From the NCBI GenBank assembly GCA_914767715.1, contig OU612071.1, forward strand, positions 15,930,948 through 15,994,947: a DNA stretch of 64,000 nucleotides, in the 5' to 3' direction. Shown here in pieces: positions 23,836 to 37,110 of the stretch. The first letter of the stretch is position 1; every line of letters begins with the position of its first letter. The position numbers and the translations under genes were made by a program. This stretch comes from Membranipora membranacea (Eukaryota > Bryozoa > Gymnolaemata > Cheilostomatida > Membraniporidae). The notes below the pieces were generated by a model. The model saw only the letters and a list, made by a program, of their open reading frames with translations, was not told where the DNA came from and did not search any database.

Positions 23836-25371
23836 CTTTGTGTGTCATCTATACAATTAGGTATTTTATCCCTCTGGTTAGCTATTTTTGTTGAAATTCC
23901 TAAAAATGATAGGGGGTTATAAAAATTGATATATCTTAAAATCTAGAGGGTGTAGAAGGAAAGTTTAAATATTAACTTCTTCTAAACAAGATTCCTGATC
24001 TATATATATCATTTTTGACCATCCAGCAACAACAGAAATGATTGATGAGGTATTGAAACACACAAAAAAGTGTACAAATAGACTTGTTTTGTATATATCT
24101 GAACACAAATACTCTCACATTGGTCTTACAGGCCATAATTTGTACCACTGTCAACCGGACAGGATATTTTGTTTAGATGAGAAATAAAAAAATAACCAAC
24201 TCTTTACGAGCAATGGCATTTATGTTTATAGCAATGAGGGTTCAATATTAGCAAAGTTTATGCAAGCAGTGCCCTTGTACTGTAATCCTCTATCAATTGG
24301 TAAGCTGCTTTGTACTAATTTTTACAATTACTAAACTGCCTTGTACTAACTACTAACCAGTATAGTAGTCTTGGACCTCACTAACCAAAAAATGTGTACT
24401 AGCAGCACCGATTCCCACCTAACTGCAACCCTCTATGAGCCATACGAAGCTCAACAACGGGATTAACCGAGATGTAAATTGGCCTGCCATTGCTAAACAC
24501 AATGCCTGAGAAACCATTCTGTGATCAAACCTCAATATGTTTGTGTGTGCTATAAAAATGATACTTCTTGTTTCGGACACACAGAGGTAGACCGACCCTC
24601 TCACCAACCTCAACCGGACTCACCAACACAGTTCAGTGAAAACCTACCACCAAATTTATCATCTAATGATATATGACAAGATGTAAGATCAGTGCATCAA
24701 CATGAACCTAGTGCTCAGGCTATTTGTCGAGTGATAAACCTCTTGATCATGTTTTGGAAATGAATGGAAAGCTGTTTATTTTAAAAAATAAGTTGTACTC
24801 ATCGTACTCTTAAATATAAAGGATATACATGTTCATCCACAGTAGGAATACCTGTATTGAACTAAAGTTCACTGATACCTGAATAGGATGCAAAGCATTG
24901 GAATGAAAAATTATGAATAATCGCCGAGGTGAGAATAAAAAATGTCAACAAAAAAAATTCGATCGGAAGAAAAGACCAAAAAGTTTAGATATTATTCTTC
25001 GCATATGTTCACCCACAAAACATTGGCATTCACAATCCTCAACCCTAGAAGGTGTACTGCGATTGTAAACAGGATAACAAAATACCAGTACTCGCAAAAA
25101 ATGCCCTGAGTCAATTGATATATCAATACAAATGTGAACACTGAACAGCTTGAAACTTGATAAAATGAGAGCATGTGCCCATCCCTACAATTATCATATG
25201 GGAAAGTTCATGTGGCATTACTTTGTGACCTATCGATTCAACAGTGTGCGGTGACAACATAGTGCTGCGCAGATATAAGAGTGTGACTTGTGTGACAGTT
25301 CACTATCGGAGGAGGTGCTTATGGTGCTTATTTGATGCTTCATGACTGGTGTCCGCTCCATACCACCATGA
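23836..25371. other. No gene seen
   Basis: AT-rich sequence with only short frames (about 60 codons) and no recognised domain. A minus frame near 25230-25388 follows an acceptor-like CTTTTCAG and ends in TAG, but I could not join it in phase to any upstream exon. Confidence 0.4.
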
Positions 25372-25800
25372 GCCTCAATTATAGTCTGAAAAGAAGAAAA
25401 ATGTATATCAATCACCGTGTCATAATTTCAGAGCGATTGTGGTTAAATCAGGAGGAGGGTGTCAACATGTCGCTGGCTAAAGTATCCTCAATTTGATCAA
25501 GAAGTTAACTCCTTGATTTGATATATTTGGCATATACAATATTTACCCCAACTCATTACCAAAAAGTATATATTATACGCGTGTAAGTGATGTCTCAATT
25601 ATAGTCTGAAAAGAAAGAAAAAGGTATATCAATCCCCACTGTGTCATATTTTCAGAGCGATTGTGGCTAAATCAGGGGGAGGTTGTCAACGTGTCGCTAG
25701 CTAAATTATCCTCGATTTGATATATTTGGCATATTCGATATTTACCGCAACCCATCACCAAAGAAAAACTATATAATATAATACGCGTCTAAGTGATGTA
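25372..25800. repeat. Two-copy tandem repeat, unit about 212 bp
   Basis: 25372-25591 and 25592-25800 share long words: CTCAATTATAGTCTGAAAAG, TCAGAGCGATTGTGG, GATATATTTGGCATAT, TAAGTGATGTAG/TAAGTGATGTCT. Differences are scattered substitutions and small deletions. Confidence 0.85.
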
Positions 25801-25907
25801 GCAACAATCATGAGTCAGAGGATTACATTGTTTGACATAATAATTTTGCCGGTGACTCCCAAGATATTGATAGATAATAATTGGTGATCACTAAAGCCCA
25901 TACATAC

Positions 25908-26746
25908 TTGGGTGGGGTGGTATTTGTCTCTGGTGTCTTGACAACATCAGTTCCAAGTGTAACAAAGAGAGCATCAGCAGAGTGTGCTTTTTTGAAGCTG
26001 GAGTTATTGGTGGTGAGTGACAAGGTGTGAGAAATCTGCTGAGTATGATGCTCTGTCGTATATCTTCTGAGTCACTGTCCACATCCTACGTTCACTCCTC
26101 CAAATAGGAACACTGTAAAAAATAATCTTGTATGTAGAAATGTCATGATGTGAAGTCAAAACAATGGTAAGATTGTTGTAGAAAAAAAATATGTGCAGAG
26201 TTTGGGACACCATATATGAGTATATCTGTGAGAAATGACCTCCTTACAGCTATCTATTGTATGTCGCCTATAGAATATGATCCAGCTATGACTCACCACT
26301 AAACTCCGAATTGAGATGTATGTAGGCCTACGCGGCCACATCAAAACAGCACTTTTTGAAATACCATTCTATCACAAAAAGAATGCAAAGCGAAAACAGA
26401 TATAATATATATAAGCTCAGTGTCAGGCCCGAGGTGAAGCAACATTAGCAAATGCTCACTTCAATGGTTTGTTCAAAAGCTTCAGGTGAAGGCGTCATAG
26501 GTGTCATACAATAACCCCCACTCCTCCCCTCCCTTCCCTTCTAACAGAGGCACTGTTGAAGTTTAGATCAGAGTACACAATATGATGCGAAATTCATGAC
26601 TAAGAATAATTCATTTTACCGACAACTGAATCAGTTGAGCGAGATAGTGTGATAGACAACGCCCCAAAGTTGAATAATAGTACAGCCATCTCCGATCTTA
26701 GACTAACAAAGACCAACAAAATGTAGCCTACATATGCCTTAGCCAT
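25908..26746 (-). other. Possible exons of an unresolved minus-strand gene
   Basis: At 26746-26620 an ATG opens a hydrophobic stretch (YVGYILLVFVSL) ending at a donor-like GTAAAA, as a signal-peptide exon might. 26113-25908 has an acceptor-like TTTTTACAG and a donor-like GTATGT. Joined in the predicted phase they hit a stop after 13 residues. A real gene cannot be claimed. Confidence 0.2.
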
Positions 26747-27127
26747 TGTGTTGCACTAACAAAAACAGGGCCATTTACAGTGAACAACCCTAGAAGGCCT
26801 CCTGTTATTGACAACAAGATGATATAACTAGTCATCTTTTTCCACATTCATCACACCAAGTCTTTAACTCCTTGATCACACCCATCTTCTAAAATGTGAC
26901 CTTGGTTAGCTTCTAGACATTTGTTCAATGACTACAGCAATCCATGATAGTGAGTAATATAGGCCTAAGGTAGTATAGTGTAAGTAATCAACCAAAACTG
27001 CCAATGAAAAGTTCATGTCCAACTGACTGAGTGGTGGCAAAGTGAATATCAAATTCCAGCTAGCTAGTGCTATGTATTCACTTCACACTGACTCATCATA
27101 TCCAACCAAGTACCCATTCCCACCACC

Positions 27128-27750
27128 AACCAACAAAATAGAAAGGAGTAAACTCCTTGGACTTGTATGAGCCTCCCCTCTTACTACTCTAGGTCTTGCT
27201 TGATATTACACTGCACTGCACATGTACATTGGTACCTGGGGGGGGGGGGGGTCTTTCAATTAGAAACAGCCATAATCGCAATCTGATCGTTCACCAGGTG
27301 GGTGAGTAATACCTGCTAGAAGTCTAGCTTGCAAATCGCTCAGTCAATGATTGAACTATATAAATTCTGAGTGAGCGATTTGGGAATGATTTTGTCTATT
27401 TGAAAGACCAAGTGAGCAATAATTTTGAGTGATGCGATAGTGATAATTTGCTTTTGTAAAGTATTGATCTTTTTAATTGAAAGACTCCCCTGATTGGCAA
27501 ACTACAGAAGGCTACTAGTAGTGATAATAACTAACAGTTAATAGCTAGACTTCTTAGTTAGTCTATTCATTTTTCACTCACAACTGAGAACTACTCTACT
27601 ACTCAGTCGTGAGTGAAGAAAGAGTAGACTTACAGAGTAGTGTACCAGATAAATAGCATTTTACCTGAGAGCTAGAACAAATTAATTCAATCAAGTCCAT
27701 TCACGGTAGTTCTATTTTCATTCTACTTGTTGTGAAGCTGAGTTGGCTGA
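27128..27750. repeat. Direct repeat, copy 1 of 2 (partner 30520-30895)
   Basis: Shares most of its length with 30520-30895, for example GTAAACTCCTTGGACTTGTA, GACTTCTTAGTTAGTCTA and TTGTTGTGAAGCTGAGTTGG. This copy is longer because it carries a MITE. Copies lie about 3.4 kb apart in the same orientation; they could be decayed LTRs of an element without coding capacity, or a segmental duplication. Confidence 0.8.
27239..27490. mobile_element. MITE with empty site in the partner repeat
   Basis: Left end is a G run followed by GTCTTTCAATTA (27251-27262); right end TAATTGAAAGACTCCCC. The partner repeat at about 30650 reads TACCTGATTGG without the insert, so about 250 bp were inserted at CTG, giving a 2- or 3-base target duplication (TG or CTG). 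No coding capacity. Confidence 0.8.
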
Positions 27751-28400
27751 TGTTGGAGTGATTAATGTACAGTTATGAGGCTGAATGAATTATAGCAAGA
27801 AGCCATAAATTTTGTTATGCCAAGCATGTTCATGTGAACCTTTCCTCCTGTGATACATTTTCCTGTTTGAGAGTAGCTTACCACTTTATCTGATGGATAC
27901 TTGTTCTTCTTACACTAACTGCCTTCAAGTTGTTTTACGCGGTAGTCAAATATCAATAGATGCCAACATCTTGCTAATCCAATGCATCAGTTACGTTCTA
28001 AAATGTAACGTACAGTAATTAAAAATCCAGAAGATATAATGTTCATAAAAAGTTCCCTAGAGGAATAAAGTATTCATAGGAGGAAATTTTCTTCACTTTG
28101 AGCAGGCAATTTTTCTTTTTATGAACTTCAACCTTCACTAGCCAAAATTTAATACTAGCTAACATTAAGTCATCCCAAGACTAGCTAAACTAAACTTTAG
28201 CTAATACTTACTCCCAAGGCTATAGGTTTAGTTGACTATCAATTAGAAACAAGTTTTATGCTGTTTAATTTTCTTTAGGACCTGTGACCTAGAATTACCA
28301 CACACCAACATTTGTTGGGTAGTGAAATACCCCATGATAACCACAATCAAACAATTGACAATACTTTAAGACAGAGATTTCATCATCATTTCATTCATCA

Positions 28401-28491
28401 CCCCTTCCTCCACCTATTATCTACCTCATCAATCTAATTAGTATCACTAATTAGGTTGATAAGGTAGATAGCAGGTGAAGGAAGGGTTGGG
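28401..28491. repeat. Foldback of about 91 bp
   Basis: The left arm (CCTCCACCTATTATCTACC, then CTAATTAGT) pairs with the right arm (ACTAATTAG, then GGTAGATAGCAGGTGAAGG), loop ATC. A few mismatches. Confidence 0.75.
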
Positions 28492-30519
28492 GGATTTTTC
28501 AATGAGTATGGGATACGGTTACTAATAAGGCTACCTATGGTATCCTTGATGTGGACAATCAAATGTACAAATGATCACTGCGTCGGGGTAGCGAAGAGTA
28601 TATCATGACCCATCGTGAATCATAATAATGTAAATATTAGACACTCAGACACTCACTCATCACCTCAAGATTTCTCAGGACAGAATTCAAACCACCAAAG
28701 GGTCTCATGTGTAACTCTGCCATTATCATGCCATACTGAATCAGCCGTTATCCTGTATTCTCTGCAACAAATATTTAGTCGATGATGAGATAAATAATGA
28801 ATATAATACATTCCAATGTCGTAAGTACATTATTTGCATTCAGTCTTATAACAAGGCTTTGCTGCTACAAGGTTCATCCCTGGACCCTTCAATTTTCTCT
28901 GCATTGAGAGCCTGATTCTAGCATGTTGCCAAATTACAAAAAAACACACAACTTAAAAACCTGGTTTTTGCACAAAACTGCGGGTGAGTATAAGCAAAAT
29001 ACGTGAAAGATGGGACATAGGATATCAATTCTTCACTGAACAGTATCATAGTGCTAAGATTGCTGATAAGAAACGGAGCAATGGTACCTTATAATCTAAT
29101 CTGAAAATATACCGGAAGCGCTGCAGTTAAATCTATATTCCCTATTATAGAAACAGATTTGCCAGCCGTTGGTGACGAAGTTTGTGAAGTTTTATATCTG
29201 GTCTCATAGAATGAAAAAACACGGGCTATAGGTTTGATCAGCACATAACGCCAGCAAATTTGTAACTAAAAGGATAAGTCAAGATCGTGAGATGTGGCAG
29301 GGAGGGTGGAATATAGGGAGGAGGTAACTTGATGTTGCGAGATGGAATGAGTTGTTCCCTCCATGAAAAAAAGAGCACAACTCCGATAGTCACTGAACTC
29401 CTAATTAAACTAACTGGCCGGCTACAATGACAAACTCAGTTTTCAAGCAGTTTTACCAAATTTATGCCATGAGACTTCAACGATTACACTGACGCAATTA
29501 TCATCAGTGAGACATATCACCTGACATTTATATCATTATATTACTAACAATGCTCGATGCAGGTGTAACAGTGGATATATCAATGCTTATGACCCAAGCC
29601 GTCTAAAGCCCTTCTGGGTGGTTCCCTGCTGCAACTTAATCAAATTTTACAACCGAAATTGAAAATTTTATTGTCTGCTTACCTATTTAAATTGAGGAGG
29701 TATGATAGTAAGCTGAACGACTATTGATACTTCGAGTTGTATCACATCTGCTAAAAACCACCTAAACACTTTCCTCTTCATTGTACTGTTCTAGGTAATA
29801 TTCTGCGGTCTGTGTTGTTTTACAATGTAGACTAAAATACAAGAAAAATCTGCAATCAAAAGGAGTCATTGCTGCGCTTTGTAAACCAAATTATCATTAC
29901 AACTTAAATGCTCAATATCTTCGCTCCTTTGATAAATTTGTTCGCAGATAGTTCACACAAGAGTGAGTATAGTTCAATTGTTCAGGGTCCAATTCTCGAA
30001 CGAAGCTAAAAGCAGGTCTCGCCCACTAAGCTAGATGATGATGTACCCAATGAACTAAACCTTTAGTTCATTGATGTACCACATGGTCTTATATGCACAA
30101 GCTTGATCAGTAAATAAAGTGCAATTAAAAAAGAAGCGATCAAAGAGTGAGTTTTGCTGTTTCAAATTGAGGGTCCCCCCACCAGTCTCAGACAGTTCGG
30201 AATGTTTTACAGAGAGAAATAATGATCCGTCAGTTGCCCCGAGGCATAATCTATGCACACACTTTCTACAAATGCAAGACCTGTAGTTGTAGTTGTAGTA
30301 GAGAGAGGGGGCATTTCCTTACAATGTAAAGTATGTAGGCCTACATGTAGCCATAGTTTAGCAATAACAGTTCTAGACGACTAGTTGCACAAGAGTTGCC
30401 CACCTAAACTTGCACAAATGGTTCATATTACACTAGTTTGAATCTTCTTTGAAACCAAATGAATACAGAAAATTTATGATGATACTATCATGGAGCAAAG
30501 TGAAACTCCCTGATATTAC
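28492..30519. other. No gene seen
   Basis: Only short frames. A minus ATG near 28700 precedes an open stretch of about 22 codons and a donor-like GTGATGAG, with no continuation found. Confidence 0.4.
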
Positions 30520-30895
30520 CACCACCAACCAACAACAAAGCGAGGAGTAAGGAGTAAACTCCTTGGACTTGTATGAGCTTCCCCTCTTAAAACTCTTAGT
30601 TAGGAGTCCTTCTCCTTGCTTGACTACACTGCACTGCATATGTACATTGGTACCTGATTGGCAAACTACAGAAAGCTACTAGTAGTGATAATCACTAACC
30701 GTTACTAGCTAGACTTCTTAGTTAGTCTACTCATTTTTCTCTCACAACTGGGTAGGAGAGTAGTAGTAGTGTACCAAATAAATAGCATTTTATTTTACCT
30801 GAGAGTGAGAGCTACAACAAATTGATTCAATCAAGTCCACTCACAGCTGTTCTAATTTCATTCTTCTTGTTGTGAAGCTGAGTTGGCTCATGATC
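30520..30895. repeat. Direct repeat, copy 2 of 2 (partner 27128-27750)
   Basis: Shorter partner of 27128-27750 without the MITE, so it is the empty site that proves that insertion. Confidence 0.8.
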
Positions 30896-32256
30896 TCTTC
30901 ATCGTGGTCTTATGTGGAGTAACTGATTAGTGGACTGGTGCCACTGACTGCTGATCAGAGAGGTGACTAACTAGCAAAATCTATTACTAACTCAGTGTTC
31001 TCCAACACATATATCGTAATCAGTAGGCAGTTATTGAACAGGCCAATAAGAAAAAAGTAAGATGTAATGGGCCAATCATATCAAAGCCTGTGGAACTTCG
31101 GAGAGAGAGGGCAACTCTTCATTTTTTTGAAGGGTTTAACGTGAGAGGGCAATTCCGAACCGGTTACCTTATTACCCTGGAGTTAAATCATTCAGATCTG
31201 TAACTGTCAACTGAACTGTCAATTTGTCATTCTTACTTCTCCTCAATTATACGTTGTTATTTCTTATCAAATTCATTGAATCTTCAAAATTATCAAATTA
31301 TCAAATTTTCCTCTCATTAAATAAATGCTGTTACTATTGGCATATGTATATACTTTTATTGTCATTCTACGTCATCTTTAGGAATATTTTTCATGCAGTG
31401 ACAGAACAAAAAAGAAAAAACTTAAGCGGAGAGAAAAAGAAAAAAATACTCAAGTAACAAGAACTAATAGGATTTAAAATGCTTTGATAGTTGTTGTTTA
31501 AAATGAGTAAGTTTGGTTGCTGAGCGTATCTGAATTGGTAAAGAGTTGCATCTCAATTATATAACATATGTCTGGATATGGTCATGATCATCTGAATATT
31601 TGACACAGTTGTTGTTGGGAGAAGCAGCGATATAGATGTTGATCGATCAGTAGTTAGTGCTTCAACAGTTAGTGATACAACAGTTGGAGACAATACTGAG
31701 GACAACAACGCAGAAAACCTGTAAGTTGAAAAGCATAATTTTAAAAAAGTGATGTGAAAACGGTGTTGTCTGCCTCATTAATTTAAACATGACCCCCCCC
31801 CCCCACCCAATTTAGTTGTACTGTTGTATTGTTCCACCATTATATAACCAGTTTAATGTTTAAAATTTAAATGCAGAAAGCAAATAGCAGATCCCGAGAC
31901 ACTAAAGCTGAAGCAGCAGTTGAGCAGAACGAAGGTCTGCAGATTGATCCTGAGGCAGAACAAAGAATTGGCAGTAAGTTTTGTAACAGCTACTGGCATT
32001 CAACTCACTCAGCTATTAAAAATGTAATTGTCTCCCTCTGATTACGCAACTTGCTAGCTGTAATGGATATGTATCAAAGGCATATAAGGATGCAATGGCA
32101 CCATTATCCTTTCAATACTCATATAAGTTTTCACTGTGATTTCGGTATTGTTGGAAATTTTCTGATTGGCCTCTCTTATAGCGATATATAAGCCTAAATC
32201 AAGGTAAAAGTGTCCAAACATGCTGAGATGAATTTTCAAGAATAATGCTTTCTTAA

Positions 32257-35200
32257 AGGGATCGTTGCGTCAGAATTGTGCTATTCCATAAACCACTAGA
32301 AGAGGCAGAAATAATTTAGAAATGCACTTCTCTTTACTTATGAGAAACAAAAAATTTTGAAATTGAGTTGTAATTAAAAATTTAATTAGTCGGTTATTAA
32401 AAAAAATATATGGCAAGTCTGATACTTTTCCAGGCAGGTCTGAACTGGATTCCCCAAAGCTATAGTTGTTGTTGTTACATTGCCATGGTAACACCTGAAT
32501 GATTCGGCTTCAATGCAAACATTGTGATGTGACACAATGTTTGCTGCAGACCACAAATGTTTATAGGGAACTCTGATCATACCAAAAGGCTAATATGACA
32601 TACACCAGTGTTATAGTTTATATTACCCACAGATTGTTTCTATCAACAATTATTCAACATACATCCTTCACTGATGATAAAATGATGAATAGTGTGTCTT
32701 GTTCATAGCTTGAAAGCTATTGCAACCATCCTAGGCAAGTGTTTGTATAACTGTAATAAACTTATTTTCATAATAATGATACATTTAGATAAAGAAAAAA
32801 CTGCTTCCTAAACAGCGAGTTCGATGATTTGAATACCATACAGTTACAAAACTACGATCTGACTCAGATCTGTCTCAGATCTTGGTTAAACACAAACAAT
32901 TACTTAGCTGGTTCGATGACTCAATGACCCACGCTGCTCTTATTTTACCAACATCTAATGCTAGGGCTTGTGAAAAGAGTTGTTATCCATTCTGGATCAC
33001 TGATAAATAATACGCAAGGTGAAATGGAACGTGATTAACCTAATCCAAAGATTATAAATATTCTGTCAGGCAAGATTGCATGGTGGTCAAAATAAAATAA
33101 GCCCCCAACATCAGCCTGTTTATTTATTTTAGCACTATGGTGTGAAATTGTTTGGAATACAGATATATTTGTATAACATGCTAGTTCATAGATTGCAAAG
33201 ATGCCAAGGAAGTTCTTATTCATAAGCTGATTATGGCTAGGAGGTTCTCCATCGCTGATTCAAGGTTAAGTGATGGTGAGGGCGATGATTATCCTCTGGG
33301 GCGGCTATAGAGGCTTCCATCAAATAATGATCGGTGAATCAAAGGCAATATTTCTCCTGGATGGAATGGCGAACAGCCAGCGCAACCTGGAGAGTTAGCT
33401 GCTGCGCAGTCGAGGCAAGACCGAGATTGTTTGTGCAGTATACTACAGCAGCTGTATACTGGTGTCTCTGTAATGGTTGCTGAGTGCCAGGGATGTTTGC
33501 CAAAAATCCTTCAAAGTAAGCTGCTGCCAGGAGTCTGAAGAAATAAAGGCAATGTGTGCTGAGAACGGCTGTGATGCTAAACACACCATTGCATGATAGA
33601 TGATAAACAATTCAAACACCTAAAAAAATTGTTGTTATGAGTGCAAGTTAATCAGAGACTTGGTTGCTTGTTGGTCAGTTGTTTTACGCATTCTGATAAC
33701 GAACCCAAAAAATCTCATATCATTGAGTGGAAAAAAGCAATATTTCTAAATTCTTGGAAAACGTTCAATCACGCAGTAGCTACAGACTCTCAATATATTT
33801 AGGTTGTAATATTTTCTAGTTTGCCAAATCCATGTAAAAATACTCACTATTTTGCGAAATCTGGAAATCTGGAAGCTGAGATGCTGACCCAGATTGTATA
33901 TCCTGGTCTTGCATCTCTTCTGGAAACCACTCATCATCGGCAAGAATACCAGAGACTGTATCACCTGTGTCAGATTCTGGTTCAGAACACCCATCCTCTA
34001 TAATAATTAATTCCTATCATCATATCAAAAGATACATTACAGTTTCAAAGACGCTGTAATTTTCCATAGTTGCTTTCAATTCATCATGACCTTCATTCCG
34101 GTGGTTGTGCAATCATGTTGCTGCATAGAAATGAATTATAAATACACACCCAGTGCACCCTATAGAGACTAAAATAAACAAAACGACATCATTTTCTTAT
34201 GGCAGATAAAATTTACTATTACGGATAATAGTGTCAAAGATACTAATTGATATCTTAGCTCAAGATGAAGACCACTAAGATAACACCATGTCAAAACATG
34301 ACAAGCGAAATTTTGATTCACGCTACCAAATTTTCTTTACAAATCTATCGGAGCAGAGTCCAATCATGGGTAGCACATAAATTATGATTCGTACCTGTAA
34401 AAGATGCCTGCGCATTGGAACTTGAATATGGAGAGAGAATATCTCTTACAATCCGTCTTGAGGCCCTAGTACTACCGCTGCCTTCCTCAGGCACTGCTGG
34501 CTCAGGGTTTCGAAGGGTTTACCAGCTCGGGGAATAGCATCTTTTTTTAACTTCAATCTAATAAAAAATGAACCAGAATTCAGAAAATTTGATAATAGCA
34601 ATCATAATATAGTCTTGTCTGTTCGAAAGCGCACAATACACAGGCATACCTGATGCCATTTCATATAATGTGATCAAAGTGACTGTTTTTTGCATGATAA
34701 TGCAACACTAGTAGAAATCAGCGCTTTTGTGCTCAAAACACAGCATTAATAGATTGTATTTTAGACGAAAATATGGAAAATAATATACAAGTATTATAAA
34801 TTGTGATTAACACTTACGGAAGTGGCTTTTATCCAAAGAGTTGAGAGTTTACATAGGCGTCCTTGCTGTCACGACCCGCTGCAATGCATCTCTTTGGCAT
34901 ACCTACACAAAAAAACACAGTGATGGATGAAACATAAATGGAAGACCAACATCTTGAGTCAGGGATGTTGTTTGCTTTACCGTCATTTGTTGTTCCACCC
35001 ATCAAAAACTATAAATAGCTACTTTTACTGGTCAAGTTTGCATTTTTACTGGATTGATTGCAGAGCAGCACCGATTGTATCATAAACACAATACCAATGT
35101 GTCATACTTCTCGACAAAAAATAATTCTATCTACCATATCAAATATTATTTTCAATACTTACTTAGAGTATAGGTTGGCTGCTGCTCTGTCGATGTGTTT

Positions 35201-35936
35201 ATCCTAATGCAGAATAAGAGTATAAACAGGTCCGGAAGGAAGCCTATTATCATGCGTATAATATCCTTCTATGTATGCTGACAGCTTTTGACATCTTACC
35301 TGCTTGGCTTGAACAAGGCTTTTCAAATTTATCATCAATTATCGGATTGAAAGTAGTGCATCATATCACGCTGGTTGACTATTTGTTGTTGACCTAGCCT
35401 TTGAAAAATCACTTGAGAAATTTGCCGGCTCATCGATAGATATAGTGTCGTATTTACTATCTAATACCTTTCATAACCTAAACAGACTATAAAACTGCGT
35501 ATCAATAGACAAACACAAAATACTAACATGTCATTGGCTAATCCAAAGACCATGCTGTGAAAGCAACCGAATTACCTAGTATATTCATGAGCAACACCAA
35601 AACAATGTTCCATTAGGTCACTCAAAAAATGAAGTTTAGCAAAATTTTTTACTTCTAGATGATAGACAATGTTTCAATTAGTGGACACAGACGATCATTT
35701 GGAGAAATCCCACTTAGTTTGCGAGATATGACAATTTGTATGAATTCAATAACATCACTATAATGCATGAATAGCCTTTGTTATTACTTCCTTGAGTCAT
35801 GAGCAATAATATAAGGACCCTCCTACGTCACAGGGTCATTAACCAGACACATCACTTGGGTTAAATAGAAAGCCATGGGCTATGACTATCTACTGCCCAA
35901 TCCTTGGTACAGGGAATTTCTGACGCAACGATCCCT
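32257..35936. mobile_element. 3.7-kb DNA transposon with TTAA target and AGGG...CCCT ends, in intron 4 of B
   Basis: Terminal inverted repeats of at least 19 bases are perfect: AGGGATCGTTGCGTCAGAA at 32257 and its reverse complement ending at 35936. TTAA lies directly outside both ends (32253-32256 and 35937-35940). Intron 4 of gene A aligns on both sides and lacks the insert. TTAA duplication is known for piggyBac and Kolobok elements; the THAP-like relics inside favour Kolobok, some of which carry THAP domains. Different terminal sequence from the 9-kb element in gene C. Confidence 0.85.
33850..34900 (-). pseudogene. Decayed THAP-type transposase exons inside the 3.7-kb transposon
   Basis: At 34900-34810 an ATG opens MPKRCIAAG, a typical THAP start, but the second zinc cysteine is Arg and a stop follows after 23 codons. 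At about 34550-34395 the end of a THAP-like segment (LKLKKDAIPRA) continues in another frame as an acidic Ser-rich stretch. At about 33999-33850 another acidic exon (DDEWFPEEM) has good splice signals. The middle of the THAP domain was not found. A minus frame at 33339-33584 may be a further piece. Not functional. Confidence 0.5.
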
Positions 35937-36802
35937 TTAACTTTTGTTCAATTCTCACTTCAACATGTGCGATCTTATACCTACATATAGAAAGGACATA
36001 CAATAATGCTTGGTCAAATATCAGGTGACATGACCATATTTAAATAATTTTATTGCAGGCTCACTTCTTTATCTGTTCGGAGATGCTGAAGGAGATAGCA
36101 GACACCAACAATCTGATGACTCATGCAATGATATATGTAGAGGATATTGTTGTGTTCGGTGAAACAAGGAGTGAAATCTATGTAAGTTTTCTCATTTGTG
36201 GTACAAATGATATGCTTCCATGAACTCAGATTAAGTCATGTTACCGTGTCCAAAATCACCGCAATTAGCTGGTGTACTTCTGGTCGGTAAATCATGACTT
36301 CTTGAATCATGACCAGATTGTTTCTAGTGTATTTAAAGATCTCACTGCCTAATTGAATTGATTGACCAGAAGACTTCTTATGTTACAAATAATGGAAATA
36401 GTAAACATTGCGTAGTGAATTATATGAATTCTTAAATATTTCTTCCTGGACAACCAGGGCTTGTCCTCTCATCCTTATTTTGGCTATCACAAAGCATGAA
36501 AACTGTTCAAGGTCTCTGCAGTCCAATCAGTCCAGTTACTGGTAAGGGCATTCTCTGTGAATGTTAAACTCCTATATATAAACAATGACCAGCAACAATT
36601 GCGATTTTAAGATCCATGGCTTTCATTCATCTACTAAGGGTACCTCTAGTATAAAACACTGAAGCTAACTTTGACTGGACTTGCTGTCGGTTTCAAACTG
36701 TGTAGAAGAATCATCATAATTATTATGAGATAATAAATTTTATATCATCAATGTGTCACAATATCATGCAGCTGCAACAAAAAATGTGTCTATTTCAGGT
36801 CT

Positions 36803-37110
36803 GCACACCGATTTCCAATAAGAGATACACACTTACTTAAACCTCCATTTGACAACTTAAATAACAAAATAGCAACAAACTTTAATATTTTACCCTCTTC
36901 ATTGAGAAGCACTCTTACTTTGAATATGTTTAAGAAAAGGCTAATGCACCATTTTTTCAGTTTATGGGCATAGTCTTATTTTTTGTTGAATCATTGTTTG
37001 TATCATTTTTCTTTTTTTGCCATTTATGTCACATCATGAAAAACACTTGAAATAATGAATGGTTGCTGACAATAAAAGTATATATGTATAATTGTATCCT
37101 GATCGGCAAA
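36803..37110 (+). mobile_element. 5'-truncated LINE tail (reverse transcriptase C-terminus and 3' UTR)
   Basis: An open stretch 36803-36973 reads like the last 55 residues of a LINE ORF2: RFPIRDTHLL, ILPSSLRS, then MFKKRLMHHFF and a stop. About 130 bases of AT-rich 3' UTR with AATAAAAG follow. It directly follows an acceptor-like CTATTTCAG equivalent to the start of NIDO exon 6 in gene A. The exons encoding most of the NIDO domain are missing. Confidence 0.7.

Larger units (their letters stand above)
18645..31205. other. 12.5-kb composite insertion in intron 1 of pseudogene B
   Basis: Intron 1 of B aligns with intron 1 of A up to about 18644 and again from about 31206 (CTGTCAACTGAAC). The intervening 12.5 kb is absent from A, where the same two points are about 70 bases apart. 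It holds tandem repeats, a DIRS-like ORF1, tRNA-like sequences, a MITE and direct and inverted repeats. No single pair of ends explains it, so it probably grew by several insertions. Confidence 0.75.

Noticed and set aside
25230-26746. A multi-exon minus-strand gene
   Set aside because: Several stretches have plausible splice signals, but no pair joins in a consistent open phase.
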